DNA of 18,413 nt from Alphaproteobacteria bacterium (GTDB lineage Bacteria; Pseudomonadota; Alphaproteobacteria; JAEULC01): positions 1-18,413 of the forward strand of contig JADZDN010000227.1 of assembly GCA_020851015.1 (NCBI GenBank). The letters are read 5' to 3'. The position numbers and the translations under genes were made by a program. Below, in pieces: positions 6,780 to 14,608 of the stretch. The notes beneath the pieces are model-generated. The model had not been told where the DNA came from, made no database searches, and saw only the letters and a list, made by a program, of their open reading frames with translations. Each line of letters begins with the position of its first letter. Position 1 is the stretch's first letter.

Positions 6780-8366
6780 ATGCGCCTCGTCACGCCAGCC
6801 GTCTTCGCCGCCGCGCTCGCCTTGGCGGGCACGGCCCAGGCCAAGTCCCTGGTTTTCTGCGCCGAAGCCAGCCCCGAGAACTTCGGGCCGATGCTGGCGA
6901 CGACCAGCACCAGCGATACCGCCGCGGCCCGTGCCATCTACAACCGGCTGTTCGAGTTCGAGCTCGGCACGACGAACCTGCAACCGGCGCTGGCGGAGAG
7001 CTACGAGTTGTCGGCCGATGGGCGCGTCTACACCTTGAAGCTGCGCCGGGGCGTCAAGTTCCAGACCACGCCCTATTTCAAGCCCACGCGCGAGATGAAC
7101 GCCGACGACGTGCTGTTCACCTTCAACAGGCAGTGGAAGAAGGACCATCCCTACTATGCGGTGAACGGCGGCAAGTACAGTCACTTCGCCAGCCTGAACA
7201 TGGCCGAGACGCTGCAGAGCGTGGAGAAGGTCGACGACCACACCGTGCGGATCACGATCAACGAGGCGCAGTCGCCGTTCATCACCAACCTCGGCATGAA
7301 TTTCCTGTCGATTCATTCCGCCGAATATGCCGAGCAACTGCTGAAGGCGGGCACGCCGGAGAAGATCGACCTGGAGCCGGTGGGCACCGGCCCGTTCATC
7401 CTGGTCAACTATCGCCGCGACGTGGCGATCAACTACCGCGCCAATCCCGACTACTGGCGTCCGCGGGCGAAGCTCGACGAATTGACCTTCGTGATCGCGC
7501 CCGACGCCTGGGTGCGCCTGGCGAAGCTGCAGACCAACGAATGCCAGGTGATGAACCTGCCCAATCCCGCCGATGTCGAGGCGATCGAGAAGAACCCGGC
7601 GCTGAAGGTCGAGCGGCAGGAGGGCCTCAATGTCGGCTACCTCGCGCTCAATACCGAGAAGAAGCCGCTGGACGACAGGCGCGTGCGCCAAGCGCTGAAC
7701 CTGGCGATCGACAAGAAGGTGGTCGTGGATGCGATCTTCCAGGGCGCCGGCACGCCGGCGACGAATCCGATTCCGTCGATCGTCTGGTCCTACCACGACA
7801 AGCTGGCCGACTACCCGTTCGACCCGGCGCGCGCCCGCAAGCTGCTGGCCGAGGCCGGCCTGGCGGACGGGTTCGAGACCGACATCTGGGCCATGCCGGT
7901 CGCGCGCTACTACAATCCGAACGCCAAGCGCATGGCCGAGATGATCCAGAACTACTGGGCCGCCATCGGCGTGAAGGCAAAAATCGTCACGATGGAATGG
8001 GCCGAATATCTGCGCCGTGGCCGCGCCGGCGAGCATCAGACCTATCTCCTGGGCTGGGGCGGCGACACCGGCGACCCGGACAACTTCCTCTACGAGGTGC
8101 TGGGCTGCGGCGCGGTGAAGAGCGGCGGCAACCGCGCGCGGTGGTGCAACCAGACCTACGAGGACCTGGTGGTCAAGGCACGCAAGACCGCCGACCGCGC
8201 CGAGCGCGCCAACCTCTACCTCAAGGCGCAGGAGGTGTTTCACGAGGAGGCGCCGTGGGTCACCCTCGCGCACTCCATCGTGTTCGTGCCGATGCGGCGC
8301 GAGGTCGAGGGCTATAAGGTCGACCCGCTGGGCGCCAACACGTTCTATACGGTGGACATCAAGTAG
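6780..8366 (+). CDS. dppA: DppA-type dipeptide-binding protein of an ABC importer
   Basis: A 528-residue periplasmic binding protein of the SBP_bac_5 (cluster C) family. I recognise close similarity along its whole length to E. coli DppA. Shared segments include IYNRLFEFELGTT, FKPTREMNADDV, AGTPEKIDLEPVGTGPF, KLQTNECQVMNLPNPAD, KKPLDDRRVRQAL and GDTGDPDNF (429-436), which in DppA contributes the aspartate holding the peptide amino group. The four conserved cysteines (first at C27) suggest two disulfides. Residues 1-21, ending GTAQA, form the signal peptide. The ATG at 6780 is chosen for this and for a GGGAG ribosome binding site. The matching dppBCDF permease and ATPase genes are not adjacent, so this is an orphan binding protein, probably for dipeptides or related small peptides or heme. 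Confidence 0.93.
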   Translation: MRLVTPAVFAAALALAGTAQAKSLVFCAEASPENFGPMLATTSTSDTAAARAIYNRLFEFELGTTNLQPALAESYELSADGRVYTLKLRRGVKFQTTPYFKPTREMNADDVLFTFNRQWKKDHPYYAVNGGKYSHFASLNMAETLQSVEKVDDHTVRITINEAQSPFITNLGMNFLSIHSAEYAEQLLKAGTPEKIDLEPVGTGPFILVNYRRDVAINYRANPDYWRPRAKLDELTFVIAPDAWVRLAKLQTNECQVMNLPNPADVEAIEKNPALKVERQEGLNVGYLALNTEKKPLDDRRVRQALNLAIDKKVVVDAIFQGAGTPATNPIPSIVWSYHDKLADYPFDPARARKLLAEAGLADGFETDIWAMPVARYYNPNAKRMAEMIQNYWAAIGVKAKIVTMEWAEYLRRGRAGEHQTYLLGWGGDTGDPDNFLYEVLGCGAVKSGGNRARWCNQTYEDLVVKARKTADRAERANLYLKAQEVFHEEAPWVTLAHSIVFVPMRREVEGYKVDPLGANTFYTVDIK

Positions 8367-8452
8367 GGGCGGCCGGCGGAACGCCCGGCTGTACAAACGC
8401 CCCGGCGGCGTGCTCCATTCGTCCCGGCGAAGACTGGCAGCGGAGACGGCGG

Positions 8453-9091
8453 ATGTTCTATGAACCTCGCAATGGCCATGGCCTGCGCTACGACCCGTTC
8501 AAGGCGATCGTGGCGCCGCGCCCGATCGGCTGGATATCGACCGTCGACGCGCAGGGACGGCCGAATCTGTCGCCCTACAGCTTCTTTAACGCGATGGGCA
8601 GCCACCCGCCGATCATCGCCTTCTCCAGCGAGGGCGCCAAGGATTCGGCGGCGAACGCGCGGGCGACCGGCGAGTTCGTGTTCAATCTCTGCACGTCCAG
8701 GCTCGCCCGCGCGATGAACGCCTCGTCGGCCAGCGTCCCGCACGGGGTCAACGAGTTCGAGCTGGCCGGGCTCGCGGCCGCGCCCTGCCGGATCGTGCGC
8801 GCGCCGCGCGTGGCGGAAACACCGGCGGCGTTCGAATGCAAGCTGCTGCAGGTGATCAACCCGGTCGACCTCGACGGCAAGCCGACCGGTGCGCTGATCG
8901 TGATGGGGCAGGTGGTGGGCGTCCATATCGACGAGCGGTTCATCAAGGACGGCCGCTTCGATACCGCCGCCGCCCAGCCCGTCGCGCGCGCGGGGTACAA
9001 CGACTATGCCGTCGTGACCGAGCTGTTCGAGATGATCCGGCCGACGCCCGAGCAGGCGATGGCCGCCGCGCCCGCCAAGGTCGAGGCTTAG
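8453..9091 (+). CDS. Flavin reductase-like FMN-binding split-barrel protein
   Basis: A 212-residue protein of the flavin reductase-like family, a cytoplasmic split beta-barrel that binds FMN. Features are RPIGWIST (23-30), the strand pattern RPNLSPYSFFNAMGSHPPIIAFSS (36-59) and EFVFNLCT (74-81), all characteristic of the FMN site. No partner oxygenase is visible nearby, so whether it supplies reduced flavin to a monooxygenase or acts otherwise is unknown. Start at the ATG 8453, preceded by GGAG about 10 nt upstream. The glutathione transferase gene follows after 5 nt, so the two likely form one operon. The 86-nt gap after dppA holds only short GC-rich repeats and no clear terminator. Confidence 0.88.
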   Translation: MFYEPRNGHGLRYDPFKAIVAPRPIGWISTVDAQGRPNLSPYSFFNAMGSHPPIIAFSSEGAKDSAANARATGEFVFNLCTSRLARAMNASSASVPHGVNEFELAGLAAAPCRIVRAPRVAETPAAFECKLLQVINPVDLDGKPTGALIVMGQVVGVHIDERFIKDGRFDTAAAQPVARAGYNDYAVVTELFEMIRPTPEQAMAAAPAKVEA

Positions 9092-9096
9092 TTCGC

Positions 9097-9717
9097 ATGC
9101 TGACCTTTTTCTACGCGCCGGAGACCTGCGCGCTCGCCTCCCATATCGCGCTGGAGGAGGCGGGCGCCGTCTACGAAGCGCGGTGGATCGACTTCGGCAA
9201 GTCGGAGCAGCGCAGCGCCGACTACCTGAAGATCAATCCCAAGGGCCGCGTGCCGGCGCTGGCGACCGATCGCGGCACCCTGACCGAGACGCCGGCGATC
9301 CTCGCCTTCATCGCCCAGTCCTATCCCAAGGCCGGTCTGGCGCCGCTGGACGACCCCTTCGCCTTCGCCCAGGTCCAGGCGTTCAACAGCTACCTGTGCT
9401 CGACCGTCCACGTGGCGCATGCCCACCGCGTGCGCGGCTATCGCTGGGCCGACGATCCGGCGGCGTGGGAGGCGATGAAGAAGAAAGTGCCCCAGTCGGT
9501 CGGCGCGTGCTACGACCTGATCGAGGGCGAGATGCTGAAGGGCCCGTTCGTGCTGGGCGAGCGCTATACCATCGCCGATCCCTATCTCTTCACGCTGTTC
9601 GGTTGGACCAAGGGCGACGGCATCGACATCAACACCTACCCCAAGGTGCGCGAGCATCGCCGCCTGATGAAGGAGCGCCCGGCCGTGCAGCGCGCGCTGG
9701 CCGCGGAGCGGGGGTAG
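9097..9717 (+). CDS. Glutathione S-transferase, beta-class-like
   Basis: A 206-residue glutathione S-transferase. The N-terminal thioredoxin-like domain (1-77) begins MLTFFYAPETCALASHIALEE, which places a cysteine (C11) where beta-class enzymes such as E. coli GstA have their catalytic cysteine. NPKGRVPAL (48-56) carries the conserved cis-proline P53, and TETPAI (63-68) the glutathione gamma-glutamyl contacts. The helical C-terminal domain has the N-capping box region GERYTIADPYLFT (154-166). The start was set at ATG 9097, 5 nt after the previous stop, although the frame is open further upstream inside the flavin reductase gene. Likely cytoplasmic detoxification, substrate unknown. Confidence 0.92.
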   Translation: MLTFFYAPETCALASHIALEEAGAVYEARWIDFGKSEQRSADYLKINPKGRVPALATDRGTLTETPAILAFIAQSYPKAGLAPLDDPFAFAQVQAFNSYLCSTVHVAHAHRVRGYRWADDPAAWEAMKKKVPQSVGACYDLIEGEMLKGPFVLGERYTIADPYLFTLFGWTKGDGIDINTYPKVREHRRLMKERPAVQRALAAERG

Positions 9718-9756
9718 GGACGCGGCGCAGCCTCGGCGGGCACGCCGCCCGGTCCG

Positions 9757-9768
9757 GGTTGCAACCCT
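9757..9768. repeat. 12-bp perfect palindrome over the -35 region
   Basis: GGGTTGCAACCC is a perfect 12-bp palindrome spanning the first part of the -35 hexamer of the riboswitch promoter. It could be an operator for an unknown repressor, or the stem of a weak terminator for the upstream operon. No T-tract follows. Confidence 0.4.
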
Positions 9769-9788
9769 GCCGCCAAGTCCCCTAGACT
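9759..9788 (+). promoter_or_regulatory. Promoter of the TPP-riboswitch transporter operon
   Basis: TTGCAA (9759-9764) and TAGACT (9783-9788) are 18 nt apart. The predicted start near 9795-9796 falls 2-3 nt before the first base pair of the riboswitch, an independent sign that this is the real promoter. Confidence 0.6.
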
Positions 9789-9797
9789 GTGATGCAA

Positions 9798-9885
9798 GGC
9801 TGGGGTGTCCGGCCGCGCCCGCGCGCGGACCGGTCTGAGATCATACCCACCGAACCTGATCTGGGTCATGCCAGCGAAGGGAGCC
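9798..9885 (+). promoter_or_regulatory. TPP (thiamine pyrophosphate) riboswitch, THI box
   Basis: All conserved parts of the TPP aptamer can be read. P1 is GGCT (9798-9801) with AGCC (9882-9885). P2 is GGGGT (9802-9806) with ACCC (9845-9848). P3 is closed by CCGG/CCGG arms and followed by CTGAGA (9835-9840), the pyrimidine-sensing T-loop. The P4/P5 side reads GAACCTGATCTGGGTCATG (9852-9870), then CCAGCGAAGGGA (9871-9882), with CTGG/CCAG forming P5. The next gene starts only 5 nt after P1. The purine-rich GAAGGGAG (9876-9883), the only strong ribosome binding site, lies within P4/P1, so bound TPP should block translation directly. No separate terminator or anti-Shine-Dalgarno stem fits. Expected effect: high TPP shuts off the transporter. 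Confidence 0.95.
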
Positions 9886-9890
9886 AGGCG

Positions 9891-11021
9891 ATGTCCATCG
9901 CGCTCTTTCCGTCCGCATTCCGTCCGTCCGTGATCCTTGCCCTGTCGATCGTCGCTACCGGCGCGGCCGCGGCCGAGCCCGCGCGCCTGCCGGTGCTGGT
10001 GCCGGTCACCGGGTTCCTCGCGCTCGAGGGCACCAGCCAGCGCAACGGCGCGCTGCTGGCGTTGAAGACCGCGTCCGATCTCGCGACCGCCGACGTGCAG
10101 GACACGGCGGCCGCGCCGGAGACCGCGGTCAACGCGTTCGAGAAGGTGCTGTCGGCCGGCCCCGTGCCGGCGGTCGTGGCGCCCATGCTCGGCACGCAGA
10201 TGCTGGCGCTGATGCCGCTGGCGGCCGAGCGCAAGCTGCCGCTGGTGACGGTGTCGGGCACCGCGCAGATCACCGAGATGGGCAATCCCTACGTGTTCCG
10301 ATTCTTCCCCAGCGACGCGGTGGTCAAGACCGCGCATGCCCGCTACGTGGTCGAGGAGGTGAAGGCGAAACGGCCGGCGGTGATCTACCAGACTACCGCC
10401 TATGGCCAGAGCGGCCGACAATACCTGGCCGACGCGTTCCGGCGCCTTGGCGCGCCGGTGGTGTTCGAGGAGGGCGTGGCGCCGACCGTCAAGGACCTGA
10501 AGCCGGTGCTGGCCAAGGCGATGGAGGCGAAGCCCGACGCGATCGTGCTGCATCTCCATGCCGGCTCGACCGCGCTGTTCGTCCGCCAGGCGGCCGGCCT
10601 GCCCGGCCTGCCGCCGATCGTCGCCGGATCGGCCATGCACCAGCCCGCCACCGCCGCGCTGCTGGAGCCGGCCGAGCTGAAAGGCGTGTGCGCGGAGAGC
10701 GGCTCCTCGCCGGTTTCCGGCGGGTCGCCGGCGATCGATGCCTGGACGAAGGACTATCGCGCCGCGTTCAACGACGATCCCGACGCCTTCGCGCTGGCGC
10801 AGTACGACGGCGCGATGATGATGCTCGCCGCGCTGCGATCAGGCGCGCGGACGCCCGAGCGGATGCGCGCCTATCTCGCGGGCGAAACCTACAAGGGCCT
10901 CGCCATGGCCTACCGCTCGGACGGCAAGGGAAACATGGCGCATGACGCGGTGATCGTCTGCTACGACGGCAAGGACCGCACGCCGCGCATCGCCAAACGC
11001 TACATCCAGGGCACGAGCTGA
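9891..11021 (+). CDS. LIV-type ABC transporter substrate-binding protein under TPP control
   Basis: A 376-residue periplasmic binding protein of the type I fold used by LivK, amide and urea importers (Peripla_BP_6). Signal peptide residues 1-28 end ATGAAAA before EPARLPVLVPVTGF. The first lobe includes PAVVAPMLGTQMLALMPLA and LVTVSG (substrate cleft region). The hinge and second lobe include PAVIYQTTAYGQSGRQYLADAF and AIVLHLHAGS. The ATG at 9891 is chosen because it follows the riboswitch directly. The open frame upstream is riboswitch RNA. Because the gene is the first one behind a TPP aptamer, the ligand is probably thiamine or a precursor or degradation product such as the pyrimidine or thiazole moiety, not a branched-chain amino acid. 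That specificity is inference. The family assignment is firm. Confidence 0.9.
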   Translation: MSIALFPSAFRPSVILALSIVATGAAAAEPARLPVLVPVTGFLALEGTSQRNGALLALKTASDLATADVQDTAAAPETAVNAFEKVLSAGPVPAVVAPMLGTQMLALMPLAAERKLPLVTVSGTAQITEMGNPYVFRFFPSDAVVKTAHARYVVEEVKAKRPAVIYQTTAYGQSGRQYLADAFRRLGAPVVFEEGVAPTVKDLKPVLAKAMEAKPDAIVLHLHAGSTALFVRQAAGLPGLPPIVAGSAMHQPATAALLEPAELKGVCAESGSSPVSGGSPAIDAWTKDYRAAFNDDPDAFALAQYDGAMMMLAALRSGARTPERMRAYLAGETYKGLAMAYRSDGKGNMAHDAVIVCYDGKDRTPRIAKRYIQGTS

Positions 11022-11034
11022 GACGGACGAAGCG

Positions 11035-11094
11035 TCCTTCGACAGGCTCAGGACGAGGAGATTGAATAATCCTCATCCTGAGCTTGTCGAAGGA
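11035..11094. repeat. REP-like long hairpin between binding-protein and permease genes
   Basis: A 25-nt arm at 11035-11059 pairs with 11070-11094 around a 10-nt AT-rich loop (11060-11069). Only two positions differ from perfect complementarity, and both are G-U pairs in RNA. The outer 12 bases of the right arm reappear as a direct copy (TGAGCTTGTCGA at 11079-11090 and 11095-11106). The motif with TCGACAAGCTCAGGATGAGG is a type I associate with dispersed repeats in alphaproteobacterial genomes. Lying just after the binding-protein gene, it could stabilise that part of the mRNA. Confidence 0.8.
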
Positions 11095-11130
11095 TGAGCT
11101 TGTCGACGATGCCGCGTTGAAGAAGGGGCG

Positions 11131-11169
11131 TCATCCTGAGGAGGCGCGAAGCGCCGTCTCGAAGGATGA
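11131..11169. repeat. Second REP-like palindrome, ends at the livH ribosome binding site
   Basis: Outer arms TCATCCT (11131-11137) and AGGATGA (11163-11169), middle arms GAG/CTC, and an inner stem GGCGC GAA GCGCC (11143-11155) form an interrupted palindrome. It differs in sequence from the first repeat except for the TCATCCTGAG start. The bases just after it, GAGGAG (11168-11173), are the only ribosome-binding-site candidate for livH, 11 nt from its ATG. Elements of this pattern are common in Bradyrhizobium-like genomes, from my recollection. Confidence 0.75.
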
Positions 11170-11184
11170 GGAGCAGCGTTCGAC

Positions 11185-12057
11185 ATGACCACACTGCAGC
11201 TTCTCGTCGACGGCGTCGCGCTGGGCGCGGCCTATGCGCTGGTGGCGGCGGGGTTCGTGCTGGCCTTGAACGCGTCGCGCGCGGTCAACTTCGCGCATGG
11301 CGACATGGTGATGGCCGGCGGGTTCCTGTCGGTCGCGCTGGCCGCGGCCCTGCCCGTGCCCGGGCTGGCGCTGCTGCCCGCGGTCGTGGCGATCATGGCT
11401 GCGTTCGGCGTCGCCATCAGCGCGATCGCGTATTTCCCGCTGCGCGCGCGGCCGGTGGTCAGCGTTTTCGTCAGCACCATCGCCGTGGGCATCATGCTGC
11501 AGAACGCCGCCACCGCCTGGTTCGGCGCCGCGCCGCGCGCCGGGCCGTCCCTGCTGGGCGGCGGCGTGATCGAGCTCGGCGTCGCCGCTCTCGGCCGCCA
11601 GGCCCTCGCGGTGATCGTCGTGGCCGCGCTGGCCTATCTCGGGCTTCATTTGCTGTTGGGCCGCAGCCAGCTTGGCCGGCGATTGCGCGCCGCGGCGCAG
11701 GACCCGGCCATGGCGGCGGCGATCGGGATCGACGTGACCAGGATGACCGCGATCGCCTTCGCGCTGTCCGCCGCGCTCGCCGGCGCCGCCGGCTTGCTGC
11801 TGTCCAACAGCTACTTCGTCACGCCGACCGAGGGCGGCAACTTGATGCTGAAGGCCTATATCGCCGCGACCATCGGGGGTTGGGGTCGCTTGAACGGTGC
11901 GGCGCTGGGGGCGCTGGCGATCGGCTTGTTCGAGACGGTGGTCGCCGCGCAGTTCTCCGCGGTGATCGCCGAAGCGCTTCTCTATGCCGGGCTGCTCGTC
12001 GTCCTCTTCGTCCGGCCGAGCGGATTGTTCGGCGAGCGGGCAGGCATCCGTGCCTGA
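11185..12057 (+). CDS. livH: LivH-like ABC permease
   Basis: A 290-residue polytopic inner-membrane permease of the LIV family (BPD_transp_2). It starts MTTLQLLVDGVALGAAYALVAAGF, a typical LivH opening, followed by NFAHGDMVMAGGF (34-46), characteristic of this family. The cytoplasmic coupling region includes RRLRAAAQDPAMAAAIGIDV, and it ends VLFVRPSGLFGE, the family's usual C-terminal signature. About eight hydrophobic segments are visible. It is the third-distal partner in the operon, downstream of the two hairpins, and its end overlaps the next gene by 8 nt. Given the TPP control of the operon, the leucine specificity suggested by the symbol should not be assumed. Confidence 0.93.
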   Translation: MTTLQLLVDGVALGAAYALVAAGFVLALNASRAVNFAHGDMVMAGGFLSVALAAALPVPGLALLPAVVAIMAAFGVAISAIAYFPLRARPVVSVFVSTIAVGIMLQNAATAWFGAAPRAGPSLLGGGVIELGVAALGRQALAVIVVAALAYLGLHLLLGRSQLGRRLRAAAQDPAMAAAIGIDVTRMTAIAFALSAALAGAAGLLLSNSYFVTPTEGGNLMLKAYIAATIGGWGRLNGAALGALAIGLFETVVAAQFSAVIAEALLYAGLLVVLFVRPSGLFGERAGIRA

Positions 12058-13764
12058 CGCCCTGCGCCGCAACCTCCTGATCGCGCTCGCGGGTTGCGTG
12101 GCGCTGGCGGCGCTGACGTCCTGGGTCAACGCCGGCAGCTATGGCGTCCGGCTGGCGACGATGGCGGCCATCTACGCGTTGCTGGCGCTGGGATACCAGC
12201 TCGTGTTCGGCCAGCTCGGCGCGTTCAGCTTGGCGCAGGGCGCCTTTTTCGGCATCGGCGCCTATGCCACGGCGCTGCTCGCGACCCGGCTCGGCCTCGA
12301 CGCGGCGATCACGTTGCCGCTCTCGGCCGCCATTGCCGTCGGCGTTGCCGCGATCGTCGCCGCGCCGGTGCTTCGTCTGGAATCGCACTACTTCGCGCTG
12401 GCGACGCTTGGACTGGCGCAGCTCGCGCTGCTGGTCGCGGTCAATGCCGAGAGCCTGACCGGCGGCGGCAACGGCCTTCCCGGCGTGCCGGGCCTGGCGC
12501 TGCTCGGATGGGACGTTCCGCGTGGCTGGCCCTTGATGACCGCGTGCTGGATGCTGGTCGCGCTGGCTGCCGCGATCGCCTGGCGCGGGACGTCCGGGCG
12601 CAGCCGGCACGTCCTAATGCTCGTGCGCGACGACCCGATCGCCGCGGAGTCCCTCGGCATCGACATCGGCCGATTGCGCTTCGCGGCCTTCCTGTTCGCC
12701 GCCGGCTGCGCGGGGATCGCCGGCGCGCTGCAGGCCCATCTGCTCGGCATCGTTTCGCCCGAGGTGCTGGAGTTTCCCGTCATGGTCGCGTGCCTGTCGA
12801 TGGTGGTGATCGGCGGCCGCGGGAGCATCGCCGGCGCGGTCCTGGGCGCCGTGCTGCTGGTCCATCTGCCGGAACTGTTGCGCGGCGTCGGCCCCTGGTA
12901 CCTCGCGGTCTACGGCGCGGCGCTGCTGGCGATGATCGTCTTCGCGCCCGAGGGCATCGTCGGACTGCTCGAACGCCCGATGAAACCTGGGCTTCGCGAA
13001 TCCGCCGAGGATGAGACGCCGCTGCCGGCGCGCGGGGAAGACGCGACGGCGAAACCTTCGGGCACGATCCTGCGGCTCCGGGGTGTCAGGAAGAAATTCG
13101 GCGGCGTCGCCGCCCTGGCGGGGATCGACCTCGAAATCCGGGCGGGCGAACTGGTGGGGATCATCGGGCCGAACGGGTCGGGCAAGACCACGCTGGTGAA
13201 CGTCATCGCCGGCCTATACCGGCCGGATGGCGGCCGGGTCGAGTTCCGGGGCAAGGCGATCCAGGACGAGCCGGCCTGGCGCATCGCGCGGGCGGGAATC
13301 GGGCGTGGCTTCCAGGCGCCGAGGCTGCTCGACCATCTGACCGTAGAGGACAACGTCGCGATCGCCGCGATCGCGGCAGGGCCCGGTCGCCCGATTGCCG
13401 CGGCGCGTCTGGTGCGGCGGCTGGGTCTGGGATCGGTGGCGCGATCGCGGCTGGGCATGCTGCCCGGCGGCGCGCGACGGCGGGTCGAGATCGCCCGCGC
13501 GATGATGGGGCGGCCGAGCCTGCTGCTGCTCGACGAGCCCGCGGCGGGGCTCACCCCGGCGGAGCAGGAGGAACTGCGCGCGATCCTGGCCGCGCTGAAT
13601 CGCGACAGCGTGGCGATCCTGGTGATCGAGCATTCCGTCGCTTTTCTCAGCCGTCTCGTTCCCCGGATGGTCTGCATGGTCGAGGGAAAAATCGTGGCGG
13701 ACGGAACGCCGCCAGACGTGACGGCCGACCCGCAAGTGGTCGCCGCCTATCTGGGCAAGAAGCC

Positions 13765-13768
<4 letters not shown>
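12050..13768 (+). CDS. LivM-LivG fusion: ABC permease joined to ATPase
   Basis: A 572-residue protein. Residues 1-310 are a LivM-like permease (YQLVFGQLGAFSLAQGAFFGIGAYA at 49-73, GGGNGLPGVPGL at 138-149, VIGGRGSIAGAVLGA at 253-267, VFAPEGIVGLL at 297-307). A linker rich in charged residues and proline (311-338) follows. Residues 339-572 are a LivG-like ATPase with Walker A GPNGSGKTT (373-381), a Q-loop at Q422, Walker B LLLLDEP (491-497) and H-loop H528. The signature is LPGGARRRVEIARA (471-484), a variant of the LivG form LPYGxQRR. The GTG at 12050-12052 starts inside the livH end with an 8-nt overlap. The fusion fixes permease and ATPase one to one. Such fusions occur in other genomes, and the frame is continuous here. 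Confidence 0.9.
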
Positions 13769-14460
<692 letters not shown>

Positions 14461-14608
14461 ATTGCCGGCGGACCCGCAACTCCCGTCGGCGGCCAGGCGG
14501 CGATCGATTGACGCGGGCGGGGCGACCGGCTTGAATGCCCGCGGCCGGCCGGGTCGTGCGCGTCATGGCAATCCGTCGACCGGACAAGCTGCTGGCGATG
14601 GTGTCGTG

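Noticed and set aside
6719..8396. Two other frames of more than 500 codons over dppA (plus-strand 6719-8317 and minus-strand 6747-8396)
   Set aside because: The frame from 6780 to 8366 matches DppA along its full length. The other two have shadow-type composition and no recognisable domain.
8367..8452. Possible terminator after dppA (GGCCGG...CCCGGC)
   Set aside because: The arms pair imperfectly and no T-tract follows. Too weak to annotate.
9789..9890. Upstream in-frame start that would add 34 residues to the binding protein
   Set aside because: These bases are the TPP aptamer, and the extra residues would spoil the signal peptide. The ATG at 9891 is the real start.
9636..10640. Minus-strand open frame of 334 codons over the binding-protein gene
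   Set aside because: Shadow of the plus-strand binding-protein gene and the riboswitch. No domain is recognisable and composition is His/Arg/Gln-rich.
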